NCBI GenBank assembly: GCA_004352715.1
Contig: SCFE01000093.1
Coordinates: 521,001 to 585,000 of the forward strand
Direction: 5' to 3'
Source of the DNA: Hofstenia miamia
Lineage: Eukaryota > Xenacoelomorpha > Acoela
Length of the DNA stretch: 64,000 bases
Position numbers and translations under genes: made by a program. The notes under the pieces were generated by a model. That model saw only the letters and a list, made by a program, of their open reading frames with translations, did no database searches and was not told the DNA's origin. This document shows, piece after piece, positions 11,676 to 22,379 of the stretch (its first letter is position 1; the number at the start of each line of letters is the position of its first letter).

Positions 11676-11992
11676 TGATCAAAAATCTGTGGCTTAATTC
11701 CGCGGGCATCAATGGAACGTAGAACAGTGTTAACGATAGGACCATTTACTAAATTAGGATCAGTAAACACAACAACATTTTTAGCTCCAGACAACTTGAC
11801 ATCCCAGCCGACCTCTTGTGTAACTCCTTCCCCAAATCGTATGTTCGAACATGCCATTTCAAAAGCATAATCGGGCTTTTCTGTATCCCATATAGTATTA
11901 GATGGAACATGCGAGCAGGAAGAGTGCGCTGGGCATTTGACGTTGGATAATGCCATCATTTCCATTAAAGTCAATACCCGATTTCGCAACAT
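11676..11992 (-). CDS. ADHFE1: First exon of hydroxyacid-oxoacid transhydrogenase, mitochondrial (iron-type alcohol dehydrogenase family)
   Basis: The exon starts at an ATG (11992) and encodes about 105 residues. Human ADHFE1 is recalled to share the block TDYAFEMAVSNIRYG; here it reads PDYAFEMACSNIRFGEGVT, followed by GAKNVVVFTDPNL, the start of the Rossmann-like nucleotide-binding part. The N terminus (MLRNRVLTLMEMMALSNVK) suits a mitochondrial presequence. The enzyme oxidises 4-hydroxybutyrate while reducing 2-oxoglutarate in mitochondria. A canonical donor GTAAGT follows at 11675-11670, with a split codon (CA|). No later exon carrying the GGGS loop or the metal-binding histidines is visible to the left before the next gene, so the gene is incomplete in this assembly. 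GPKOW ends only 200 bp upstream in the same orientation. Confidence 0.88.
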
Positions 11993-12192
11993 GGTTAAAA
12001 ATCTATAAAACTTAATAACTAAGACTAAAATTTGAGATAAAAATGTAAGCTAATGACAAATAATAAACTTGAAACACTACAAAACAAATACGTTCAAAAT
12101 TATAACATCCATAAAATTTTACTAAGAAAGCCCTTATTTTCGACCTATTGGTAACGAATTCTGGATATTATAATTTGTGTGCTTACAATTCC

Positions 12193-13425
12193 CTAATCAG
12201 CATCACCGTGATATTCTGAAAGCGAATCAAAATCTATGTCAATAATTTCACAATCATCTGTGAACTGTATTGTGGCGCTCTCACGCTTTTTATCTCTTGC
12301 CACAAGTGTGGCGATTCTACCAGCATGTTTTCCACATACAACCATATGCTTTGAGCCAATGTTACGAGATACAACAGTTTCTAAACATCTTTGAGGCACA
12401 CTTAACATTTTTCCAGAATTGGTTTCGCAAGTAATGTCATTGATAGAATTTATATCTCTAATGTGTACTTTGTGTCCCATTAAATCACGCCCATGTTTGA
12501 AGTCAGTTTCTACAATACGAACTAAGATATCCCTTCTTACCCAAAATGATGAAGATGGTGCACTACTAGTAACATTGTGATCATAATTTTTTGAACGCTT
12601 TATGGGAATTGCTGATAAAGGTTCATTAACGCGTTTACCGTTATTGGATTTAGCCGTTTTGGGTTCGAATTTTACTAATAATAAAGCTGATAAAGAAACG
12701 GGTTTATCAATATTTGGAAAACTAATTAATACACGGCCTAAGTCTCCATCAACTGCGAGAACAACACCAACGGAATTTCTGTGTGGTCCAGAAGTTACCT
12801 CAACTTTATCTCCCTGGACGAATTGACTGCAATCTCCTTTCTTTTTCTTATCCAGGCTTTCAACTAGTTTTCTATCAGCACCCAAACCCATTCCCTTAGG
12901 ACGCAAATCTACTTCAAGCACGGAAACAGGCTGTTGAAACGTTTTCCCAATGCCCTTTTTCTTGTCAAAACCCATTCCCAAAAGCATTGCCATTCCAAAT
13001 TCTTTAATTGGCATATTCGTGTAATCATCATTTGAGGGAGCCTCAGGCCGAATAGAAAAATCAATTTTGTCTGCTGTTTCTGTACCGGAAGGCGGCTGAT
13101 TAACTGCTAAAAGAGGGATCACACTTCCGCACTCGTCATTATCATTTTCAATTGAGTTAAAATCAGCAGAATCACGAATAATTTCATCCAGTGCCTGTTT
13201 TTCTAATGCTGATGTAGGTTTTTCTTCCTTTGAAGCCGTTTTGGAATGTACCCATTTATTTTTTTTAATAATTGGGATAACATATTTAGGTTGCTTGGTC
13301 TTTTCTAAATCCGAGTTTCTATCAAATTCTTGAATTTGAACAGGTTCGCTTTCTTCTTCATCAGAATGAGAATATTTGTGAATATTTTTTTCCTTGATCT
13401 TTGTGAAAGCAAACGATAATTGCAT
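12193..13425 (-). CDS. GPKOW: G-patch domain and KOW motifs-containing protein (spliceosome factor, Spp2 homologue)
   Basis: An intact single-exon frame of 410 residues starting at ATG 13425 (human protein: about 476). An acidic N-terminal tail (DEEESE at 22-27) is followed by the G-patch at about 139-186 (IKEFGMAMLLGMGF, then KGIG and LRPKGMGLGAD). A first KOW lies at about 202-240 (FVQGDKVEVTSGPHRNSVG). The C-terminal part has WVRRDILVRIV (295-305) and a second KOW at about 357-400 (MVVCGKHAGRIATLVARD). This order matches GPKOW, which binds and stimulates the helicase DHX16 (Prp2) during spliceosome activation in the nucleus. The ADHFE1 start lies 200 bp beyond its stop. No minus-strand AATAAA or ATTAAA is visible in that spacer, so shared transcription is possible. 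Confidence 0.95.
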   Translation of the reverse strand: MQLSFAFTKIKEKNIHKYSHSDEEESEPVQIQEFDRNSDLEKTKQPKYVIPIIKKNKWVHSKTASKEEKPTSALEKQALDEIIRDSADFNSIENDNDECGSVIPLLAVNQPPSGTETADKIDFSIRPEAPSNDDYTNMPIKEFGMAMLLGMGFDKKKGIGKTFQQPVSVLEVDLRPKGMGLGADRKLVESLDKKKKGDCSQFVQGDKVEVTSGPHRNSVGVVLAVDGDLGRVLISFPNIDKPVSLSALLLVKFEPKTAKSNNGKRVNEPLSAIPIKRSKNYDHNVTSSAPSSSFWVRRDILVRIVETDFKHGRDLMGHKVHIRDINSINDITCETNSGKMLSVPQRCLETVVSRNIGSKHMVVCGKHAGRIATLVARDKKRESATIQFTDDCEIIDIDFDSLSEYHGDAD

Positions 13426-16400
13426 CTAAAATATATACAGAATTCACTAAAAAGACAATTATAATATATTTGAGAAGATCTTCTTATGCCTCAATTACAT
13501 ACACACGGAAGGCCTAATCTTTGTGTACATAGGAGTACGAAAAAGTTTTATACATAATTTATCTCAAATACATCTTTGCTTGTAATATTTTTGAAAAAAA
13601 TCTTGCCCACTAACTAAAAATTTTTCTGTATACATAATACGTGGTTTAATGCAATAGTAACAAATAAATTGCGACATGTCTTTCAGCTTTCAAATATATT
13701 AGTAAAAACGTTTGATTGCTTTTTTAACATTAGAAAATCTGCAAAACATTTGAATGTACAAAATATTTTTATGTACAAAAGTAATGCAAAGTTGATATTT
13801 TGATAATGTGCAGGGTTGGAAAAATCCAAGGGGAAGGTGTCACCGATAGAATCTATATAATTATAAAAAAATATATGTAAACTTTTATGACCTAGTTTTA
13901 CAATTAACTGAAATGCATAATTTCTCATACAGCAATTGTTTTTCAGAAATTGAAGCGTCCTAAATAAGAAAATTATGACGAATTTTAATCAATTTAATTT
14001 TTTGAATATTAGGTTTGCTCTGAAGTAATGACAACACTGATACTTGAATGTCAAAGAATGTGTAAAATATGCATGGGAACATTATTTTTTTTAAAGGATT
14101 TTACAAAAATAGTAAAATAAAACCCTTTTATAGGTTTTAAAGGCATCCAAATTTTTCAATTACTCCAATACAATTATTTATATTTCTTGTACAAAAAAAC
14201 TAATCCGAATCACCAAATTCCAAGCCTGGGAATTTTGACCACTACAGGATGTGTCGGCCTATAATGCGTCAATGTTCAAGGATTTCAATAGTAGGCTTAT
14301 TCAAATTTAAAAGAAAATTTGGCTAAAACGGCAGTAAATTTAGAATCTCGCAAGAGAGATTCCCTAAACTACTTGGGGAGGGGCGATTGAATTTTTCCCA
14401 GTGTCTTTGAATTGAAAAGCCATAGGTAGATCTTGCAGTTACAAGAGAGGCTAATGGTTACAATAACTAAAACCCTAACCCTAACTAAAACCTTATATAT
14501 ATATATATAAGGCCATCGAGTCGAATATTCAGTTCATCAACATGCGGTTAGAATGGACATCTGATTGCTCTTTTCAGGCAATCTCTTACACATACATAGA
14601 TTAATAGCGATAAAAACAAAGTCATTCAAATTCAATCCATATGCATTGCTACGCAGCCAAATATTTATGGTTAAACTTATATATAGATCGCTCTTGGGTT
14701 ATTCTCATTCTTCATCTACTAACAAAAATGGTAATATTTTAATAAAACTAATTTGACCTTTACAGCGTGCAACATTAACAATAGCGAATTGATACATGCA
14801 TTAATTATCTAGTTGGCTATTGCAGTTATTCATTGCTCATAATAAAAAATACGGTTAAAACTTATCTTCCATTGGTGCCTAAAACAATGTGGAGAAAAAC
14901 TGAAATAGAAAATTAAAGCTGAAATGTGCGAACTTTTTGAATTGAAAGTGAAATACTGGAAATCCAATTAAAAAATTACCTCGATTTTACCTCAGTTGAA
15001 CACGCTAGTTCTATTTTATTAAAATTTAATCGACAATTACTTATACACTAAGACTTAAAATCCGATAATAGGATTCTAACCAAAATACATTTTCGTAAAA
15101 GCAAATTAGCATGAGAGCGAATTTAACTGATATTTATCATTATAAACATTGAAATCCCGGGGAGATTTAGCAGCGCGTTAGTTCGTCTTAATTTGTTATT
15201 TGTTTAGTTCGATTTAGTTTGTTTATTTGGCATAAGCAATCCCACAAAAAGTAGTTTCTGAAGGAACCAATCCACAATGATTGGCTGAATCTACTGACTT
15301 AACAAAGGGAATAATGAATGCTTTCCAAACAGTCAATATATTTATTAGTACTACAATATCGAGTTTTTAGGTATATCAGAGTCCTATTCTGTTATAATCG
15401 ACACCCAATCATATTTTGTAGAGCATTCTCAATATTTGACGATATGAGAAAAATGCGGAATGATATTGATGCTAAGAAATATACAGATAAAAATCTGGTG
15501 TTAAGAAAAATTTTTCTTACTTTTGCAGTTTCAAATGAACACATGGTAGTTTTGCTTTGACTGCATAACATAACCTGTATATGTGACTGAATCGCGCAAA
15601 CAAAAACCATATCTCAGAGAAGGTATTTTTATATTTTGACAGCCTTTATAAGCTTACTAAGACATGTTCATTGTTAACATCAATAGATGTCTCTTTAAAA
15701 AATTGTGACAAGTAACTGTTGCCTTGCTAATTATTGATGGCAAACGAAATTTTGTAAAGAATATTTTTTAAGCCTGGCGCACTGGACTGTTAAGTATTTC
15801 ATCCATTCCTTTAAAATAAAGTATATTTTTCAATGCCTACATATGCAACATTCAAAATTCAAAAGTCGTTTTTCTTATAACATCGTAATTACAAAAAATC
15901 AGTTATGCAACCATTTGACTATCTATTCCAAATATATATTTACCACATTTCAACATAAAACCAAAGTTTTATGTAATTTTTTGAAACATACAAAGAATAT
16001 AAAAAAATACTTTTTAGCTTTTACCATTTTAAAATTTAGAACTAGTGCAATTGAATTTGAAAAATTTCATATATAGAAAATATTAACCGATATCCATAAA
16101 CTAACCTGCTTTTAGAATTTAAAAAAGAAACTTCAGAATAGACACTTTCTAGAATATTCAGTAACACTTTCGACAGATGTTAAACAGATCTATTATTTAT
16201 TGCATAAAGATTTCGAGTTAAATTAATATTTAACAAATGAAATTATAATCACTGAATCAGAATTAGCCTATAAACTCGAAAACATTGCATCATCCAATGA
16301 TAATCCTAATATTACCATAAAACATGGTCCTATTTCCAACAGAATACAGTCTAAATTCAAAATTGACGATAACACATATAAGAAAGATCAGCCTGAAATA

Positions 16401-18500
16401 TTTTAATTTGCAATAAGTATTTGTTGAATTCCAGTTTATCTTTTGCAATAAATATATCAATGAATTTTTATAAAATACATACATGCAACTGTCTATAAAG
16501 AGGATCTTTCGCATCAAACAAAGTTCATTGTTTGGCACATGATCCGAAGCAGTTACGCTTAGATAGAATTCTAAATAATTCATTACGAAATATTTGAGAA
16601 AGCATTCTATTATTTGCAAGTCCTCATGAGATAATACCACTCAAAATTGTGATAACTACAAATGTAATGCAAACAATCTGCACAGGATTAATACATGTAG
16701 CCTGTAAGTTTTCGCAACTGACGTTAAATAGAGGCTGTATTGAATAAAAAAGTGAAAAAAAATTAGCTGCCACAATTGCAAAATGGGAAAACTTCAAAAA
16801 ACAATATATTTAAGTTTCTTGTGTACTTTCATCTTTGTTGCAATCGAAATTATTACAATAACTAATGGATGTTAAAATTATTTCATCTATTAATCCCGAA
16901 ATATTCCCTAAATTTATAAGTTGTAGAACGAAAACTGGAACCTAAGAAAACTAATAAGACAATAAGGTCTTGAAATAATAAACAAAAGTTTAAAACCAAT
17001 TAATATAAAAACCATATCAACAAAATAGATACATGAAACTTTATTTCTTAAAACATTCTTCAATCAAACATTCACATGTATATCAAGTGATGGATTTTTG
17101 AAAAAGACCAATGCTACATATTGACACGTGTATCTGGATTCCCAAGAGCTCATGCCACGGATATCCACCTATTTAAGTAGAGCACTTGAAAAACATTTAA
17201 CTTTAAAATGATGTTGATTTTCCCCAATTCTTATGCCTCGTGTTAGAGTGAAAACACAAAAACATGACAAATTCATGTTTTCGACTGAAATTATATGTAT
17301 TTATTAAATATGTAGTGATTTTGCATAAATTAGAGCAATATTACTAATCACATTTAGTTATTGTATTATTGCTAAATATAATAATGCTGAGTATTACACG
17401 AACATTGTTTCTAATGAACTTTATCCCATTCTGTAATTTTAGATATGATCGTAAAGCTATCCACAAGGAAATTATAAATACTGTTTGACATAGAGCATAC
17501 TAATTCAATCCAAGAAAGTGGGAAGGTTTGTAATTTTTACAATTTAAATCAATACTCCATCCAACTCGAAATGAAGACTGAGATGGAGGGGGAGCACAGG
17601 GGGACGGAGTCCCACCACTTATTTGAAAATTTCGTGGGACGCCGTTTTGGACACAACAATTCTGTAATCAACCAGAGTTGATATTTATTTAACCTTAATC
17701 TCGTTTTTGTTAAAATTGTATAAAAAGTGGGTTAAAGTTTATTTTAAAATATTCTAACAAATGAGGATATTTTAGTTCAAGTAGATGCTTACGAAGTGCA
17801 AAAGTATGCATTGTAAATTGTAAATATTCACAATAATATGCCTTGTGAAAAGAGTCATTTTACATGTCTAAACTAAAATACTTCTAGGTAGAAAATCTCT
17901 GTTAAATAAATTAAATCAGAGCTTTTTTTATGATAAACCATTTCAAACCTTGCTATTGGTTATAGTTTTAAATCATTGAATTGCTGGTGTCACCTTTGTG
18001 AACGGAAATATAAATTCATTAATTACGTCACATCAACCCAAAAATGACAGAGCAAACATCACTAAGAGCAAACATTCACTAAGAATGGTGATGTCAAGTA
18101 TAATTGTTTGGTCATATTTACTCAGTCCTAATAGTCTTTTCTGAGCTCAGTCGAGACATAGCATGTCTCATGTCAAAAGTAAAGAGTACGATAAATGAGT
18201 TCATACCTTATCACCAATTAATTTACTACTTGAAAGCGATATCGGGTACAAGTAATTCAATGCATTAGTAAATTAGAAGATCAGAATTAATGGCAAAATA
18301 ATTATTCACATCAAACAAAATTTTTCCAGGAAATTAAGATACATTGGAAATTACAAAACCTATACATACAAAAACATAACCTGGAAAATTAAGCATACAA
18401 ATAGCCTGAACCTGGAAGATCATGTAAAAATTGAAAAATGTTTATTGGACATTACATTAACAAAGGGCTCCTCATATTGTGAATACTGTTCAAATCGAAA
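13426..18500. other. Five kilobases with no recognisable gene
   Basis: The frames in this AT-rich stretch are short and low in complexity, and I recognise no domains. Small items seen: CCCTAACCCTAAC at 14473-14485 next to a TA run, too short to be a telomere relic, and purine-rich GGGGGA tracts at 17585-17615 resembling sequence near 9700. The 5' flank of GPKOW is at the left end. Confidence 0.6.
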
Positions 18501-18539
18501 TTCGTATTAAGCCATTATAAGAACTTTATGTGTTATAAT

Positions 18540-19480
18540 TCGAAAGTTGTAAGCATATGCAATTAATCATCATTTCATTTAAATCTGAAACAATGAACGA
18601 TATCGATAACTTTCTGAATGACTCTGACACTGAATTTACTAGGATATAATCCAATTCCTCAGATGTTTTACAAAATATTGTAAACAATCCAGGGTATGAA
18701 GCATATAACAATTTATAGGTAGATCCGACCAGACAATATATAACATCTAAACCCAAAAATGGAACAAAATCTGACTACGTTGCGATTCTACACCCGAAGA
18801 TGTATTTGAATTTGATTTTACTTGGGCAAACTTGAGAAAATGAAAAACAACATTGGTTATTGGCGAATCAGTTAGCACGAGATTTTTCAAGTTATTGCAT
18901 AACAAAGGATGCCTTATTTATTTTGATAATTTCTTCACATCTCCAACTTTATTGTAGATAGGTTTGAAAGACAACATGCCCAAAAGAATTTTGCTGATAA
19001 ACAAAAAATATTAATTTTAAAATCAATTGAAATCATACTATGAGCTTAGAAGAAAATCATTAAGGAAAGATGTATCTTTTTAAATAGTAGCATGGTGCAT
19101 TAATGAATGCAATAATTGTTTTCAATTCTGAGAATCCTGCAAAACCAAATATATTCCGACGGTACATGAGTTATTGCATGAAATTTAAAAACGCATATAT
19201 TCAGAAAACGGTTGCATCTTGCTGCTACATTCAAAGCATCTACTATTTTATCTGAATTAGACTCCCAGAAGCGAAACATGCGTTTTATGTTACCGAACTC
19301 GAAATATCGAAATATAATTGAAAATGTGCTAACAAATTACTAAAATAAAGTTTAAAAAATTGTATATAGGGAGACAACTGAAACTGAGATAATCAAACTG
19401 ATTCGTTTTGTAAAATTAATAGCAATTAGCTTAAACAAGTGAATTGTTGGAAGAACAATTGTCTGCTCTGCAAAAAAAGA
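18540..19480 (+). pseudogene. Decayed piggyBac-like transposase
   Basis: Translated fragments in shifting frames recall a piggyBac transposase. An acidic stretch NDIDNFLNDSDTEFT (about 18590-18640) comes first. Around 18905-18975 is GCLIYFDNFFTSPTLL, matching the conserved 'DNFF(T)S' aspartate motif, followed by GLKDNMPKR. Near 19440 a cysteine-containing tail (NCWKNNCLLCKK) could be the C-terminal zinc-binding region. Stops and frameshifts are frequent. I did not find the terminal repeats or a TTAA target site. The DNFFTS motif is the main evidence. Confidence 0.45.
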
Positions 19481-19853
19481 AAAACATAATAATGGGATTA
19501 AGATTAAGATATTAGGAAATTTTTTCAGATCTTTAGATTAATTGATATGTGAATGAGGTTCAGTTCCATTTGCAGTTTACATTGGCAGTTAAACTGATAA
19601 AGTAAAGTCTTAATCAGTTTGGGCAATGTAATTTGGACATTAGTTAATGATAATATGTTGAGTAAATTACGAAAATGCAAAATAAATGCCATAAAATTGT
19701 TTAAAAATTTCGAATTAATCAGAAAGATTGATCATTGATTCGTTTCATGAAGGAAAATATGTGCTTAAATCTATAAGTGTTTCATGAATAAGAATTGTGC
19801 ACAAAGAGTGTGCTCAATGAAAATTAAATTCTTAGCATGACATCCTAAATAAT

Positions 19854-19925
19854 GTAGTCACTCAGGGAAATTTCGTGATTATTATTTCTTGATTTTATAT
19901 TTGCAATGACGTCAGTATGACGAGT
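19854..19925 (+). repeat. 5' LTR fragment of the Gypsy element
   Basis: Starts TGTAGTCACTCAGGGAAATT and matches the first ~70 bases of the 3' LTR at 26464, then diverges. The 5' LTR is therefore truncated or rearranged, and the gag and most of the RT that should follow are missing. Confidence 0.6.
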
Positions 19926-20119
19926 CTACCATATCCCAGTTTCCATTGTACCTTAGTGGTTTGGAATACAATCAATATTTGATGCTTTATTGTACCATTA
20001 AAACAGACTATCAGTTGTTAGTTGGCTTCTTTGAAGACTATTATAGAGCTCCACACATTAAGCATCAATACAAAACACTATACTATGTGATATGTCTTTT
20101 AAGAAAGGCAATAAATGTT

Positions 20120-20649
20120 CCTTAATGCAAATGAAAGTAACTTTTTTCAGCAGAGTCATTGAACATGGGAAGATATTGATAAAAATGAATGTGAAAGATT
20201 TCCTCAAAAAATTGAGACACTGAAAAGTTGAAAGGACATACAATGTTTAATGGGCTTCCTTAATTACTACAGAATGTTTCTCCTGATTTGGCTGATAAAA
20301 CTAAGAATATCTCACATTTACTAAAAGAGTCTACCAAATTTAAATAGACATGGAATGAACAGGATGCCTTAGAACAAATAAAACACAAGCTGAAGAAAAT
20401 TCCATCCTTAAATACACCAAATACAGTAAAGATTTCATAGTTGATTGTGATGCCAGCACTGTGGCAATCAGTGGAGTATTAAGTCAGGAAATCAATGGAA
20501 TTGAGAGTCCTGTTCAATACTTTAGTCATAAATTACAAGCAGCAGAAAAAAACTACAGAGCCACTAAGTGTGAAATGTTGGGGTTAGTTGAATCCCTGCA
20601 AGAAATTTCAGTACTTTATTCTGGGATTCCCTTTCATAGTTCACACTGA
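20120..20649 (+). pseudogene. Gypsy reverse transcriptase end and RNase H
   Basis: In broken frames, QCLMGFLNYYRMF (about 20240-20280) matches the RT/RNase H connection of Gypsy elements ('GF.NYYR.F'). A frame from 20430 reads IVDCDASTVAISGVLSQE, the RNase H start with its catalytic aspartate (usually 'TDAS..G.GAVL.Q'), then FSHKLQAAEKNYRATKCEML, the conserved 'S..L...E.NY...E.E.L' block. Stops lie before and after. The upstream RT catalytic YxDD part is absent. Confidence 0.75.
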
Positions 20650-21139
20650 TAATAGTGCATTGCCATGGCTGAAAAGTTTCCAGGAGATAAGTTCAATATT
20701 GTGGCTCAATAGATTGAGTATCTAAATGATTTTTCATTTTTCATCTGACATTAGCCTGGCTGATTGCATCTCAATGCTGACTATTGGACAGCTTTACCTA
20801 GTTATGAGAGAGATCTCAAGAAACCCACTGGAGAGAAGATCCCCTTTGGATTTAATCCTCATGCCTAATATGAATTGATTCCAGAAATTAATGCTGATAG
20901 GAATGGAAAGGCATTTTCCTATTATGATAAGAGAAGAAATCTCTGAAGAAGAGATAATACAACACCAACATAACAATCAAGTATTTTATGAGATAATGAA
21001 GAGGCTTAGGGACCCATTTTTTCCTACCATTCCTGTAGTAAATCATTATTTTAAAGGATATAACTGGAAACTAACTGAAAATGGTATGCTCTACACTAAG
21101 AGTCAAAACAACCAACTCACAATCCCCAAATACTTTCAC

Positions 21140-22063
21140 TGAGATCTAGTAAGACATGTACATGAGAGAGGGCACCTTGGGATAATTCAAATGGAAAAAA
21201 CTTTTAATGCTTGATATAGCACTATAGAAATAAGGTCTGCAGTTATGGATGTAATCAATAAATGTGAAAATGTCTTCTACACAACTCTAGTCATTTCTCT
21301 GTACAGAGGGCTGAGCTTGAGTGTTGAGTGGCCAAAAGCCTGATTGAAATTGTCCATATGGATCTAGAACAATTGTCAAAGGAAAATGAGGGTTTTCAGG
21401 ACCTCCTAGTAATGGTGGATCACTTCACCAAATATGCTAGTATTATTCCACTAAATAGTACAGTTTCTGAATGAATAGCTGAGAAAATGATGAAAGAGTG
21501 GATATTGAAGTATGGACCAATGTGTAAATTAGTATCTGATTGAGGACCACAATTTGAAAACAACTTGATGAAGGAACTAATGAAAGAATTGGAAATTGTA
21601 CACAATTTACTACAGCCTACCACCCTCAGTTGAATAGACTGGTAGAATGGCTGAACAGGACTATCATCAAATTGATTTGAGTGGCATTGTCCCACACTGC
21701 TACAAACAATGGAGACATGTCATAGAATGCATAGAGTACTTTTACAACACCTCTGTACACTCCACAATGGGGGTGAGTCCATTTAAAGCTATGTTTGATC
21801 ATGAAGCTTTAAAATCACTCTCTATGATGTTATCAAAATACACTGAAAATAACATTGAACAATATGTTTCTCACCTTGTGCAGGATATGCAACAAATACA
21901 TTTAATGGTGTGTCACAACACAAATCAATCCAACATACAACAAAAGAAGACTTTCAATAAAAACTGTATGGTGAACCTCATAAGCCCTCATAAGCAGGGA
22001 AATAAAGTCTTTGCATACTTACCCCATGTCATTACTGATTATAATCAGTATGAAAATTGGTGA
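21140..22063 (+). pseudogene. Gypsy integrase remnant
   Basis: Around 21150-21180 VRHVHERGHLGI recalls the HHCC zinc-binding N terminus. From 21340, ALIEIVHMDLE-like and VMVDHFTKYASIIPL give the first catalytic aspartate region; LVSD followed by a stop (about 21535) gives the second ('SDxGPQF'). The frame 21690-22063 has YNTSVHSTMGVSPFKAMF, the typical 'YN...H..(T/S)..SPF...' block of Gypsy integrases. Several in-frame stops show it is dead. Confidence 0.72.
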
Positions 22064-22379
22064 ATGATTGTCATTGACCTTTTACAATAGTGACAGTGCT
22101 TGACCATAACACATACACATTAAATAATAGTAAAACAGTACATTTTCAGAGGCTCAAACAAGCCATAAAAGATTTAGAAAATGTAATTATTGATAATAAT
22201 AGCGAATTTACCTTAGTTGATAACAGTATCAATGTTTTTGAAACATATGAAAATTTAACTAATTTTTTTGAATGGAATTTCTTTGTTAGTGCAGGTTAGG
22301 ATGTTATTTTTATTACTACTGTGATTCATCAATTACTTTTATTAACCTCAAATTACTCTATAATAATCAAACTCAAAAC

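Noticed and set aside
14473-14485. Telomere-like CCCTAACCCTAAC
   Set aside because: Only two units, beside a palindromic TA run; too short for an interstitial telomere array.
15318-15610. Overlapping 70-80 residue frames on both strands
   Set aside because: No domain, no splice context and no matching neighbour; expected by chance in AT-rich DNA.
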